DNA from: Valencia hispanica
Taxonomy: Eukaryota; Chordata; Actinopteri; Cyprinodontiformes; Valenciidae
Reading direction: 5' to 3'
Assembly (NCBI GenBank): GCA_963556495.2
Contig: OY747710.1
Span: forward strand, 17,149,000-17,212,999
Length of the DNA: 64,000 nucleotides
Shown: positions 45,901-56,380 of the stretch, piece by piece
How the letters are laid out: the number at the start of each line of letters is the position of its first letter
Position numbering within the stretch: the stretch's first letter is position 1
Translations under genes and position numbers: made by a program
Notes under the pieces: generated by a model
What the model was told of the DNA's origin: nothing
What the model saw: the letters and a program-made list of their open reading frames with translations, nothing else
The model's database searches: none

Positions 45901-46273
45901 ATTAAAAAAAAAAATGTTTACATGTAAAAGTTCCTTTTAATTTATGCTTTCTTAATTTTCCACAGGATGTTTCATGCACCCATGGTCCACATGGTCAGAA
46001 ATTCAGTTTGATGGCTTTTTGTTTTTCAGCTATTAGACCAGATGTCAGGCCAGCTGTCAGCTTTTTGTTGTGATGTAAACATCTTTTTCTATTTTCTTTT
46101 TTTTTTGCTTGTTTGTTTCTGGACGCACACACCTGTCTCGGCCCATTATTCTACAGCTGTGCCTTCGCCAACACCCCCAAGTACAGCCAGGTGAAATCAG
46201 CAGGTGGCATCATTGTTCGGAAAGAATGGGTGATGGACTGCCATAAGAGGAAACAGAAGATCTCACATAAACG
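33876..46273 (+). CDS. xrcc1: XRCC1, exons 1-10 (3' part beyond the window)
   Basis: Exons: 33876-33926, 34001-34093, 36279-36386, 36471-36629, 36985-37059, 38799-38922, 39142-39248, 41310-41472, 41547-41787, 46157-46273. They join in phase into 412 codons. XRCC1 is the nuclear scaffold of single-strand-break and base-excision repair; its N-terminal domain binds DNA polymerase beta and BRCT1 binds PARP1/poly(ADP-ribose). Seen here: N-terminal domain (MPEIQLKHVVSC to about 150), linker with an LFF motif at 188-190 (REV1-interacting-type) and basic clusters PAKRKFEF and PAKKT, then BRCT1 (about 318-408; MEGVVFVLSGFQNPFR, GAKYRPDWTPDSTHL, CAFANTPKYSQV, WVMDCHK). Residue 20 is Lys instead of the mammalian Cys. 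The CK2-site linker, BRCT2 and stop were not found in the 17.7 kb that follow. Confidence 0.97.
34001..34093 (+). CDS. xrcc1: xrcc1 exon 2
   Basis: Encodes THKADNLLSSDTYRKWKAAR and PGEKQTSVILQ. Residue 20 is Lys, where mammals have Cys20. Confidence 0.96.
36279..36386 (+). CDS. xrcc1: xrcc1 exon 3
   Basis: Encodes FEKEEQVHSIDIGNEGSAFI and continues to VKDQDYE, part of the N-terminal beta-sandwich. The following intron is only 84 bp. Confidence 0.96.
36471..36629 (+). CDS. xrcc1: xrcc1 exon 4
   Basis: Encodes VLLVTSSFMSPTESRNGTNM, NRVRFFGPNQL and RVKIVCTQPYSK, the polymerase-beta-contacting half of the N-terminal domain in the human protein. Confidence 0.96.
36985..37059 (+). CDS. xrcc1: xrcc1 exon 5
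   Basis: Encodes NIAYGLAFVKFHSAPDKTDP then PASSP, the end of the N-terminal domain. Confidence 0.94.
37508..37962. repeat. MITE in xrcc1 intron 5
   Basis: The terminal inverted repeats share GGAACTTCAGGGTAATTTT (left near 37515; complement ending near 37955). The interior has no transposase. A second copy is inverted at 61555-62064; both share the ACTTTACCGGG/GGTACTC...TTGGTTCC interior. Confidence 0.82.
38075..38430 (+). mobile_element. Tc1 transposase remnant in xrcc1 intron 5
   Basis: TGTAAAATATGGTGGAGGAT (near 38140) encodes the Tc1 VKYGGGS...LW block, and the surrounding sequence aligns with the mid-catalytic region. No ends or open frame are left. Confidence 0.6.
38799..38922 (+). CDS. 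xrcc1: xrcc1 exon 6
   Basis: Encodes KLTKLGQFKVKDE and GSLFFNRDNATKPSTSPK. L188-F190 (LFF) matches the REV1-interacting-region motif described in mammalian XRCC1. Confidence 0.95.
39142..39248 (+). CDS. xrcc1: xrcc1 exon 7
   Basis: Encodes VSPQSDKLSYAAAALQAGGS followed by a serine-rich stretch, matching the SYAAATLQA segment of the mammalian linker. Confidence 0.94.
40190..40990 (+). mobile_element. Tc1 transposase remnant in xrcc1 intron 7
   Basis: GTGTGGGCAGAATTGAAAAG, AGGTCTACAACCCC and AGGAAGAATGGGCCAAAATA (near 40750-40840) follow the order of the 3' end of a Tc1 transposase gene. It is heavily mutated. Confidence 0.6.
41310..41472 (+). CDS. xrcc1: xrcc1 exon 8: linker with basic clusters
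   Basis: Encodes PPAKRKFEFSKERQSASGPP and PAKKTSPGG, which resembles a bipartite nuclear-localisation signal, then a Pro/Ser/Thr-rich linker. Confidence 0.92.
41547..41787 (+). CDS. xrcc1: xrcc1 exon 9: linker end and most of BRCT1
   Basis: A Lys/Ser/Pro-rich segment (KPKPKTKSKSEQPVPF) leads into MEGVVFVLSGFQNPFRGDL and ALEMGAKYRPDWTPDSTHL. The human PNPF/QNPF turn and the GAKYRPDW core are conserved. Confidence 0.97.
41880..42557. repeat. probable non-autonomous DNA transposon in xrcc1 intron 9
   Basis: ATGCTGCATTCACACTGCC (about 41881) and GCTGTGTGAACGTGGCAT (ending about 42556) are imperfect inverted termini (about 15 of 18 positions). There is no coding content. Confidence 0.5.
42590..43461 (-). 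mobile_element. degraded Tc1-like element (ATTAGAATATCATC family)
   Basis: Starts GGTGTATCTCAATAAATTAG, a terminus typical of a common fish Tc1-like family, and continues antisense through the transposase region (GCATGAATTGCTGCATCAC; CTTCCTCTTGACAGTG). It is cut at 43462 by a TTAA-ended MITE and at 44034 by a hAT. Further fragments continue to about 44760. Confidence 0.72.
43462..43970 (+). repeat. TTAA-ended MITE, copy 1
   Basis: Ends TTAAAGCTGC and GCAGCTTTAA are perfect inverted termini. A second copy in the same orientation lies at 51935-52475. TTAA at both ends suggests a piggyBac-type target, but this has not been shown. Confidence 0.85.
44034..44592 (-). mobile_element. short hAT element with BED-finger remnant
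   Basis: Termini TAGGGCTGGGCGATA and ATCGCCCAGCCCTA are near-perfect inverted repeats. The flanking octamers GCACCAAC (44026-44033) and GCACCAAT (44593-44600) are an 8-bp target duplication with one mismatch. It carries a minus-strand frame for the N-terminal part of a hAT transposase only. Confidence 0.92.
44060..44442 (-). pseudogene. hAT transposase N-terminal BED zinc finger fragment
   Basis: Encodes SSTIWNWFGFATSD, then CKICLTAVATKGGSTTNFLQ and HLKQRHSVEW: a BED finger with CxxC...HxxxxH spacing and the aromatic W.WFGF start. It is followed by RQATIGESF, typical of hAT transposases. The catalytic and dimerisation regions are absent, so this is a deletion derivative. Confidence 0.85.
46157..46273 (+). 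CDS. xrcc1: xrcc1 exon 10: end of BRCT1
   Basis: Encodes CAFANTPKYSQVKSAGGIIV, RKEWVMDCHKRKQKISHK and two bases of an Arg codon before GTGAGA. The conserved BRCT tryptophan (EWVMDCH) is present. This is the last xrcc1 exon I can find. Confidence 0.97.
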
Positions 46274-48404
46274 GTGAGAAAGTCAGCAATTAGTTTCTCT
46301 GTGTATTAAGTCTTAATCATCATTGCAATATTTGGTGTGGTCTTATATTTCTGGTGACATGCATTAAAGCTCAGCATGCCAACAATATATTGTCAAATTG
46401 AAACTCTCACCCCTACTGCCAATACACCTGAATATAGATTAGATACTAAGATGCTGAAGCTTAGAAAGTTGAGTTGGACATTTCTCCTTATTTATGGAAT
46501 GTGTGGATGGCAAAAATAAGCGATATCCTTCCACTTAACTTTCCACTAATATGCTTGGAAACAGCACTCTGAGAGCACCCATCTTCTTTAGGAATGAACT
46601 TTTGGAGCTTACCCTTTTTTGTGGAGCATGTCAATGACATTGCCAAAATATTTTGCATATGTAAGAAAAAATGGGTGTATGGTCATCTTTATACTCATTT
46701 TGGAATGTATGAATTTCAACGTTACTGTGGGATGTGATGAAATCCCACATCAAGTCCTGTATAGTATAAGAAGGTTTAAGGTAATGTACACGTGTGGGGT
46801 AGCAGAAGAAATGCAGCTACCAGAAAAACATTAGTTCATGCAAATGAATTGTGATGTTCAGCAGCTGAGATTCCAGGACAAATGTTTATTGTTGGTTATA
46901 TTTAATTAATCATATTGCTTCATCAATTTAAGCTAAAAATTAGAGGAGCTGAATTCATAAGTTATCCACAGGCATTGCAAGGTTGTGTTATTTCAGTAGC
47001 TTAGGTATTATGGGAAAGTTTTGCAGAAAGGAATAATAACACCTACTTGTTTAAAATGATGCAGGATAATGATAAAAACAACTTCTAGCTCCTGAAGTAG
47101 GAAATGTTTTTGACAGTTGCTATTGGTTTCTCAGTAGAATAGCTGTTGTATTTAAAACAATGAAACTATGAATCTGGACGCATTTTGTAATCTATTACTG
47201 GCAGCTTTAGTAGAAAATTAAACACAACGGCGACCTGCGTTTTAGGAAATTTAAACAGTCAGTCTTTGGCATGTGACATTTTGGAGTTATGCCAAAATCT
47301 ACAACTTAAGTAGGAGAACAAGGCACTGTAAAGCCATGACAGTACAAAAGCTGGTGATCTATGGCAGCAGGACATTTCAGCTTACAGGTATAGCGGAGGA
47401 TCTTTCCGAATTTTAGACAAAGACCCGCCCTCTCCAATTTTTTCAAAAATGCACATGCGCAACACTATCTGCTCCCGAGAGGGAACGCCGTGTGCATGAG
47501 AGAGCATGCACGAGCCTAGTTCACCTCGTGCACGTTGTTTCCACTATGTCAGACTCACCACCACCAAGTGAAAATCTATTTACGACAAGCATATCTATAG
47601 CTAACTTTAGCATGCTACAAGCCAATAAACAATAAACAAATAAGCTATCGTCTAGCATTAAACTCATCACACATAATACAGCTGAAAGTGCGCATGCGCA
47701 GAAAGCGAAAACTACCTAGGGACGAGCACGTATGACGGCCTCACGTAAACAGAATTTGCATGTTTTGCTTATATTATGCAGTCGTCACTGAAACGTAGAA
47801 CAAAGCTGTGAAAAATCTTAAATCTCATGCCAACATCAAATAGATTAAACTGCACCAAATTTTATTTTCAGACCTGCAGAGATGCTGAAATTTGTCCAAA
47901 CGAGCAGCTGGTAGGGACTAAGTAGCACAGAACATGTGACTACAGTATGACTCCATGTCTGATGAGAACTCTCTTTTAGGCCGTGTCTGTTTTCTTGCGT
48001 TGTACAGTCTGTCCTCAGCAGTCTCGCTGATTGAAACATCCCAAAATACCCCCACCACAGCAGGGATGCCCACTTGCTACAGAGAGCACTGCAACCTTGA
48101 GCAGAAGATCCCTGCTGTGATCACAAATTCTGCCAACTGAGCTCCAGCAGCTCTCTAATTATATGCCTCATTATTGGGGGGGGATTTGCAACATCAAGGT
48201 CTTCTGTCATGGTTCCTGATTAATCTGTGTGTTATGAATAATGTAGAGCTAAAGTCTCCGCTCAGACATTGAAAGATCCAGATTTAATTGGAATCATACT
48301 GTATTGTCTATGTGGGGTTTTGACTTATCATTAAGAAATTCCTATGTGCATACTGCCCCCCACTGTTTCTTGTAGGTTAACATAAATAATAAAATTCAGA
48401 GACA
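46274..48404. other. xrcc1 intron 10 start, repeat-derived
   Basis: No exon is seen. A GC-richer block at about 47390-47770 (TGCGCATG motifs) looks like an old mobile-element remnant but has no identifiable ends. Confidence 0.4.
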
Positions 48405-48545
48405 TCCAAGTAAAAAGTTTAATTTCAGTAACTCAGTTTATTACATGATAAATATTAATTACTCACAGTCTGATGTTTCAAGCTTTAAATTCCATCAACT
48501 ACGATGATTTTCTGCTTACAGCTAATTTATGTCTTTTTTTGTGGT
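48405..48545. repeat. Tc1-like terminal remnant
   Basis: TTAATTTCAGTAACTC...GATGATTTTCTGCTTACAGC matches the subterminal part of the ATTAGAATATCATC Tc1 family. Only one end is left. Confidence 0.5.
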
Positions 48546-48710
48546 AAATGGGATGTATAAACTGTTGTAGATCCAGTTAAAAAGGGTGGGCTCTTATTTT
48601 GAAAATGTTTGCTATATTTTGCCATGTTTATTACATCAATTAAATGCAGATTTGGGTGCACCCAGGGCTGCTTTTGAGTAAAAGTCACAGAATATTTGTG
48701 GTCCTATTTA

Positions 48711-49075
48711 CAAGGGATGTGTATTGCCAAGCATCTTGCGATACGATATATATCGTGATACTGGGGAGACGATACAATATATTGCGATACTATGAATAAG
48801 ACTATATATTATGATTTTTTAAACTGAATTTAACTGTAGAAAAACTGTCAGAGCATTCTAAGCACTCCAACCTGTTTCATACTTTAACACATGAAGAAGG
48901 TGAAACAGGCAACAAACTAGCGGTCATACTTTTAATTTTATTACAAAAATTACTGTCATTATTAAGGGTTCCATTCAAATTCTAAAAAAATAAAATAACA
49001 ATCGATACATCGGTTTTGAATATCGATACAATATCATGACATAAAATGTCGCGATATACCGGCATAACGTTTTTT
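48711..49075. repeat. hAT-type MITE with GATACGATAT termini
   Basis: GGGATGTGTATTGCCAAGC then CGATACGATATATATCG at the left, and ATCGATACAATATC...GCGATATACCGG at the right: an inverted, palindrome-rich, non-coding element of a type common in fish. Confidence 0.6.
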
Positions 49076-49534
49076 TCTTACTTCCCATTATTTACTATGA
49101 CATTTTTTTTAAGTGTCACCACTAAAAGATGAATAAAGTTGTCTTGTGCCTATTATTTCCCCATTTTCAGAAGATTTAAATTTGGTGATCATTTCTTTCT
49201 TTCTAATTTATTAAAAAACTCTCCTGCATCAACCACCTATGCTGTTGGGCCAAATATGTGCCAGTCTTTAATTGCGGTCAGTGGCCACACAAAATAAGTC
49301 CAGGGACTGCACTTGGTCTGGATTGTTCCTAACTGATAATCAGCTCTGATATGTATGTAGGTCAAAGATCATTTAGTGCCTTAACAAGATTTAAAATTTT
49401 TCCTTCTACAAAACCTTTGCTTGCTTTTATGTTCAGCCTCAGAATGTGATAGTAAGACCACTTGGAACGTGGCATGTTTGTCAGTGCCAGATGAGTTGGA
49501 CATGGTGTACATAGGTAGTCTGTATAGTTAATAT

Positions 49535-49700
49535 TGCTGAAAAGTTAATTTATTTCAATTACTCAATTCACTAAGTGAAACATTAAACTTACACACAGGG
49601 ATGTTTTAAAGCTTTTATTTGTTGATTGTGATGATTTTCCGCTTACAGCGAATGAAAAGATGACATTTAAAATTAGAATATTGCATCAGATCAATAAAAA
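49535..49700. repeat. Tc1-like terminal remnant
   Basis: Same subterminal sequence as at 48405 (CAATTACTCAATTCAC...GATGATTTTCCGCTTACAGC), ending AAAATTAGAATATTGCATC. Confidence 0.5.
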
Positions 49701-51934
49701 CATTTTAAATACAAAAAATAATGTGTGCTTAATAAAAAGTATGCTTAATACCTGCTTGAAAGTTGATATCAGAGCACATATATTGAATTGAATACAACTC
49801 TACTTTTTTTGTAGATTGATGACTAGAATAAATGAATAAATAGTATAGTTTAACACTGTACAGTATTTAAAAAAAAAATCTACCTTCATTACATTTTAGA
49901 TGTTTACTTTCTAATATAATTTTGCCTTTTGTTTGAAATAACTATCTTATCCATTTAGGCTCTGTGTTAGTGTATGCAATGGGAAAATTAACGATAAGCG
50001 AAACATACTTGCTCTTTAGCCTTTAATTAATGCTCTTATCCAGTTTGAATTAGGACACACAGACAATCCTGTGAAAACAAAAGATGTATGAGATAAGATG
50101 CAGTTTCAATAAATAAAGCTGAATAAATTAAATATTGTTGCCCAGCTACGTTTTTTCTTTTTATCTTTGAGCTTTATTTTAAAATTCTCAAGAAGGAGAA
50201 TAGAAATGAGAAGTTCACTGCAACCTCTGTCATTCTCCCTCTTGTTCGCGTTTCTCTGTAAATTTCCAATTGTGCCGGAGAGAACTCGCCCCCCTCGGTT
50301 CCCCTGCCCAGCACCGCTATTGTGCTGCTTGTGGAGTGTACAGCTTTGATGATGTATTCTTTATTTAAAAGCTGCATCTGCTATGGGTAATTAAAAGAAC
50401 CACTTACTTTGATGATGACAAGCACCGGTACAAATCTGCACACTCACGCTCTAACTGTTGTTGATGAGCATCTGGAGGTAAAATGCGCAGCTTCGCTCGG
50501 CTCATGACATCCATGCAGACTGTGGAGTGTTTGTAATAATCAGATTGTGACATTAGCTGAGAAGCCCAGCAGACGCTGTCTGTGTTGTCATTAAACAATC
50601 AGTGAGCAACGAGGGACACATAAAAAAAAAAGAAGAGGAGAAAACACTTAAGAAGCTCTGACATCAGCTAGCAATGAAACCAAATTGGCAAACAAATTTA
50701 CCTTTTGAACAGTGTGTTGCATCACTGAAAGAAGGTAGTAGGGGCTAAAGTATTAATATCAGGCTGTAGTAAATAATATACAGCTCATAAAACTACCTGC
50801 TCCCCAAAGGGCTAATAATTTGACTTTCAGAGTTATCTGTGATTCTGCTTACTTAAAGCATTAAGCTTAAAGTAGAGCACTATAGTAAAGATTCAACACT
50901 GTCCTCGGTTGTGGCGGTAGTGAATAAAAATAATAGATCAGCTACATTTGTGATGATTGTGAGTGGTAATATAGGAGGGATTGTAAAGCTTTGAACTTTT
51001 TTTACTTTAAAAAACCGTTCCCTCTAAAGCATTGATTTATGTCAAATATAGCTTCATGACATTATGAATAACCTTGCAATAGCATAAAGTTATTTCTCTT
51101 AATTCATATGTGTTTTATTAGTATCAGTAACTGCTCAAAGGTAAAGATTTGCAGCCTTTGTTTGCCTCAAATGCCATGTATTTTGCAAATAAAGTTGTGG
51201 TCAGGTCAAAGAAGCAAGTTATGTTTCCTTGTGGTTTCCTTTTTTGTTTGGTAAGCATTTTTCTCTATTTTTAAATGTTTTTTGTATTTCATTAATTAGG
51301 CATTTGTAGTATACTTTCTTTATACTGCACATTGTTGTAGGAAATTGTTCTGACTTTTAAGTGTGGGTTGGTACCTTGTTTGACATTAGCTATGGAACAG
51401 TAAAATAACTAAAGCAAACTCCTGATAAAGATGTATATAAAGTAAACCATGCATGATTACATATTTCATTTGCAGTTGCATAATCTCACATTGAGAAATG
51501 AAGATTGGCAACATCTGACCACCCGAATAGTATGTTCTCTTGCCTTTCCCATTTTGAAGAGGGATTAAGGAAAATCAAATTATACAAGTAAATGGAAGAA
51601 AGTGTCATGAATTATGGATTAAAAGTATAGTATATTAACAAAAGTATAGTATTAAAAACAAACTGCTTTGGTTACATTTACCGTATTTTAAAGGAATTAT
51701 TTGTAGCACTGGGTTGAAATTCTTTTTGGTTTTTTGTTGGTTTTTTTCAGTTGTATTTCATTTGGAATAAATGTTAACTTTAAAGTTTTAATTTTTCTTT
51801 AAAAAAATAGCATGGGATTATGCCACTGCAATTAAATATCCTTCAATTTTTTCCCATGTTTACCAGAAGAGCCATTAATTATAAGGCTGTTAATGTTGAG
51901 CTGGCAATATTGACTGAAGTAAAATCTATTTGTT
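49701..51934. other. no gene recognised
   Basis: AT-rich sequence. Two open frames of about 60-67 codons at 50167-50377 overlap on opposite strands and lack recognisable domains. No xrcc1 exon is visible. Confidence 0.4.
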
Positions 51935-52475
51935 TTAAAGCTGCAGGCCGGAGAATATATTTATGTATCAAAGTTGTATAAATCTTTAAAATGATACTGG
52001 GGTTCAATACTATGATAAAAGGCTAGTGCTCCTCAACATTTGTTATTCTTCCTCAGTCCCGTCTTCCTCTCACAGACTGCTATGCACTTCACACTGACCG
52101 GCAAGTTTTTTTAGCCAATAGAATTCAAGTTTCCGCCTTGTCGGCTGTCAATCAACTTACATCCGCATCGCGCGAACCTGTGATGATGAGGCTGTTAACA
52201 CAGGTCGCTCCTGTTTACAGTCGCCATATTGGAAGAGAGCATCAGCCATGGAGAAGTCGCTCACCTCTGAAATGTCCATAACAAAATACAATCGGGTGAT
52301 GCTCCATAGCGCTTGCTGCTTTCCTCTTTGACCCGCTGTGACTACACAGGTGATGCGTGTGCACAATTGTTGAGGTGGGGCTAGAGGGAGCGAGGACGGA
52401 TGTTTTGGGAGGCGCTTTAATAGTGGGATTCAAAAAATCTCTCTCTCCCTCAAATACTCTGGACTGCAGCGTTAA
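51935..52475 (+). repeat. TTAA-ended MITE, copy 2
   Basis: Begins TTAAAGCTGCAGGCCGGAGA and ends CTGCAGCGTTAA. Collinear with 43462-43970 throughout, including CACACTGACCG, TTTCCGCCTTGTCGGCT and GAAATGTCCATA tracts. Carries a few indels relative to copy 1. Confidence 0.85.
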
Positions 52476-52828
52476 CTTGTCATTTATTTGGAAATGAAAC
52501 GTCAGCTGAAAAATATTTGTTCAGTCAGTAATTATCCAATAGGAGGCTCTTTCCTATTTATTTAAATCCTGGTGGTGACTTGTTTTGGTCAGAAAGTGTA
52601 TAGTTTAAAGTCAAAAGTTAACACATAAAGTTCACATTTAACATTTGTACTGCCGTGAAGAAATGAAAACCCTACAAAACTAAAAAGGAATTGCAGGGTG
52701 GCAGAGAGAAAATGGAGGAAAAATAAAATCACAATAAACCATCAAATTTACACAGAACTTCTCAAATTATACAGTAACACAGTAAGAAATTCAAGAAATA
52801 CATACTTTTCCAAATTCATTTTATATAG

Positions 52829-53010
52829 GGGCGTCACGTAGCACAGTGGTTAAGGCGGGCGCCCCATGTTCAGAGGCCTCAGTCCTCAATGCAGTTGTCA
52901 GGGGGTTCGCTTCCACCCCGCGGACATTTGCTAATGTCACTTCCCCACTTCTCGCCCTCTTTTTGTACTGTCCACTTTACAATAAAGGCCACTGTGGCCA
53001 CAAAGACTTA
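52829..53010 (+). repeat. tRNA-like SINE fragment
   Basis: GCACAGTGGTTAAGGCGGGC and GGGGGTTCGCTTCCACCC resemble pol III A and B boxes, with the body ending at an A-rich tail (TTAAAAAAAAC). A different family from the copies in the Siglec gene. Confidence 0.5.
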
Positions 53011-53149
53011 AAAAAAACAACATTCCCAAAATTCTTTTTTCCACAATTGACAAACAAATTTTAACCATGCTACTAATGCATTTCAGAAAACCCCCTCAAA
53101 CACTCTTTGTGAGAAGTTTGAGACCACTTCAGGGGGAAGGTAGACGCCA

Positions 53150-54350
53150 TCATATGTAATATTTTATCTTCTCAAAGTAACATGATTTTAGACAAATCTG
53201 AGCGTGTGTCTTTACCAGAGAAAACGCTGGACAATTTTGTCCTGGTAGAAGCTGAGATTCTTGACCTAGTTTTCTCCTCAGTGTGGCCCACCACATGTGT
53301 TGTTTTTTAAGCAATTTTATTGATCTTTAAGGGATGAGATTTTAACCTTGATGAATTGCTCCCTTCAGACTGGGGTCTTTCCTGCTGCCTTTAAAGGGGC
53401 TGTGGTGAGGGCCCCGCTGAATAAGACCAATTTAGATCTCAATGATTTAAAGAACTTTCGACTGGTATCTAATTCACCTAATGTAAGCAAACATTTAGAA
53501 AAGCTTATTTTAATTGAACTTAATTATTTTATTAATGAACACAATGTCCTGGAGAAATTTCAGACTGCTTTTAGGGTGAACGACAGCACAGAGACTGCCA
53601 TTTTGAAGATTTTAAATTATTTTAGATCAAATTATGATGCACAGAGGGTGACAGTCCTGGTTCTACTGGATCTAAGCGCTGTCTTTGATACAGGGGACCA
53701 CACTATTCTTTTAACCCGTTTAAAACAGATCGGCCTCTTTGATTCTGTTCACAAATGGTTCACATCATATCTCACAGACAGGACTTTTATGGTAAGTCTA
53801 GATACCTGCTCCTCTAAGGTCCATAAGATCACTTGTGGTGTGCCCCAGGGTTTAATTTTAGGCCCAGTGCTTCTTAACCTTTATATGCTCCCTCTTGGCA
53901 GTGTCATCAAAAGACATGGAGTCAACTTTCACAGTTATGCTGACGATACACATTTGTACATCTCCATGTCTCCCGATGATACACGGCCAATGGATGCACT
54001 TATTAACTGCATTTTAGACATTAAATCCTGGATGACAGAAAACTTTCTCCAGCTCAATTAGGACAAATCTGAAGTTTTAGCCAGCGGTCCTGAGGCTCAG
54101 AGAGAGAAACTTTTACCAAAATTACAATCACTGTCTCTTAATCCTTCTTTCCAAGTGAAAAATCTGGGCATGATCTTTGATTCTGAGCTGACTTTTATTC
54201 CTCACATTAAAAATATTACTAAAATAGGTTTTTATCATCTAGAGAACATAGCCAGAGTCCGCCCCATTCTCTCTCGGGCCAACACGGAGACACTGATGCA
54301 TGCTTTTATCACCAGTAGATTACTGTAAATACCCTGTCTTCTGGTCATAA
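53150..54350 (+). mobile_element. L2-type LINE fragment, reverse-transcriptase core
   Basis: A long open segment (53348-54061) reads SLQTGVFPAAFKGAVVRAPL, FRVNDSTETAILKILNYF, VLLDLSAVFDTGDHTILL, CGVPQGLILGP and HSYADDTHLYI. A TAG at 54059-54061 interrupts it; coding resumes to HAFITSRL near 54328. The element breaks off at about 54350, before the C-terminus. It is truncated at both ends. Confidence 0.9.
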
Positions 54351-55261
54351 TTCCTCAGCAAAGGACACCATGTTCAACAACCAAATTTATTTACGGCAAG
54401 CCAAACATATACACAACACACACACACTCACAAAACACATCATGTAAATGATATCAGCCATTGTGGTTCAAAACCACTGGCTCTTTGTTTTTTAGATCTA
54501 GGGGAAATAAAGAAAAAGTTAGACTACTTTAAATGACTGGTAACACTAGAATAAAAGGTGAAAATACACAGCAGATTCGTACTAACTTATTAATGAACCC
54601 TTTTTTAACTTTATTAAAAGGGTGATAAACATCAGTATAGTAAGTTATTCTTGTGCAGCTTTATTTATTTACTTAATTAGGCTAGCAAAGTTGCACGTGT
54701 TGACTGATACGTGATGTTTAAATAACGCTTTACTCCCTTACAATTAAGTTGCAAAAGTTAATTAATAATTAAGTCCTGGTCTGCTGTTTATTTCGACCAT
54801 GTTCAAGTTTTAGGCTACCAAATTTCAGAGACCAATGAATGCACACGGCAAGCAATGTGATGTGGAATGAATAGGCTTATTTGTTTTACACGTATCAGAA
54901 CCAATGTTGCGACTGAGGGGACTGTTCCACTGCACTAGACTAGACGAGATGATCTATTAACCAACCTACCGTGGTTCAAAGGCGCTGGGTGGCGCACTGC
55001 TAGTGTTTAATTGTGATCTCCACGGTTTTTCAAAGATTGTATGGTGAAATCAGTGACCGGAGAGTGACCGTGTCAATTGGATTATAAGGCCCCTGACTTT
55101 TATGACTCAGAGCGATTTATCCGTACCTCGTGGAACATCGCTTTGTCATAGGTAGGGGTACTTCTATTTTTACCTGATGTGATGCCCCACTAGGCAGGTG
55201 CGGAGCTTTTATGGACTTTTGAGTCTGCCTTTTCCCAAAGCATCTCAGGGCGCCACATAGG
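54351..55261. other. unassigned sequence between two L2 fragments
   Basis: No coding frame. The minus strand starts TGTGGCGCCCTGAG at 55257, a possible LTR or primer-binding-type motif, but no second LTR or internal region is present, so I leave it unassigned. Confidence 0.35.
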
Positions 55262-55808
55262 CAAGGCAATTTTATTTGTATAGCACACTTTCAACAGCAG
55301 GGCAATTCAAGGCGCTTAACATGATTTGGTGATTTAAAAAACAAAAAAAAACAATGGAAATTAAAAGTAAAAGAAACACACATTACACATGATACACAAT
55401 AAAGCGAGAGAAAGATTAAAAAACAGCAAGAGAGCATGAACACATTTCATACATATGACATCAAGCATTTACTCGAAGGTAATTCTAAACTAATGGGTTT
55501 TTAGTCTCGATTTAAAGCAGTTCAGAGTTTCAGCAGCTCTACACTCGTCAGGAAGTCTGTTCCAGATAAGGGGAGCATAGAAACTGAAAGCTGCTTCTCC
55601 ATGTTTAGTTCTGAGTCTAGGGATGTTTAGTAGGCTAGAGTTGGAGGACCTGAGTGGTCTTGGTGGTTGGTACCCTGACAACAGGTCTTCAACATATTTT
55701 GGTGCTAAGCCATGTAATGATTTATAAACTAGTAGGAGTATTTTGAAGTCTATTCTCTGAGCTACAGGGAGCCAGTGTAAGGACTTTAGAACTGGGGTGA
55801 TGTGCTAA
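55262..55808 (-). mobile_element. L2-type LINE 3' fragment (minus)
   Basis: The minus strand encodes LWNRLPDECRAAETLNCFKS then RLKTH, the L2 C-terminal block, followed by a 3' UTR ending in TATACAAATAAAATTGCC (complement of 55262-55290). A different subfamily from the copy at 18948-20150. Confidence 0.85.
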
Positions 55809-56372
55809 GGCTTGAGCGGACAGGCGCTGGAGTCAGTGAATTGGTCAGAGGAACACATCAGTGAAAAATCCCTAATCGTTCCTCATTGAAGGAGGGGCAT
55901 TTTAACTGTGCCTTTTGTTTGGTATATGACTGGTTATATTCCGAAGTCACGTTTCGCTTCACTTCACCTGCTATATATTGCAGCCTATGAATAATTTGTT
56001 TGAAATACCCTCGACTTGACTTGTCCTGTTGCTCTACTTTGCTCGGACCCTCGTCGCCTTCTTGACTTTCCTTCTCAGTTCTGGCAAACGAAACATATAT
56101 TTTCAGAGTGATAGCTTTGCAATTCAACTAGCCTACACATTGCATTGCATGTCTAGCTTTCACCTGTCTGGGTTTACCTCCTCCCGCAGTCTCTTACTAA
56201 AAAAGTCTGTAATTTTCGCCATATCTGCAAACGTAGGCTATTAGTTCACACTGGTAGGCCAAACATATTTTGTCACTGAATATTAGAATAGAGCTAATGG
56301 CTGTGCTTGGGTGTAGAGGAGACTTACCTGTTGTCTCATTGAAACTGTTCAGTGAAATTGGACAATTTCTCT
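55809..56372. other. no gene recognised
   Basis: No supported exon. Ends with the left target duplicate GTTGGGTG (56373-56380) of the hAT that follows. Confidence 0.4.
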
Positions 56373-56380
56373 GTTGGGTG

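Noticed and set aside
54351..55261. Solo LTR with a tRNA-Lys-type primer site
   Set aside because: Only TGGCGCCC matches, there is no second LTR, polypurine tract or target duplication, and the boundaries coincide with L2 fragments.
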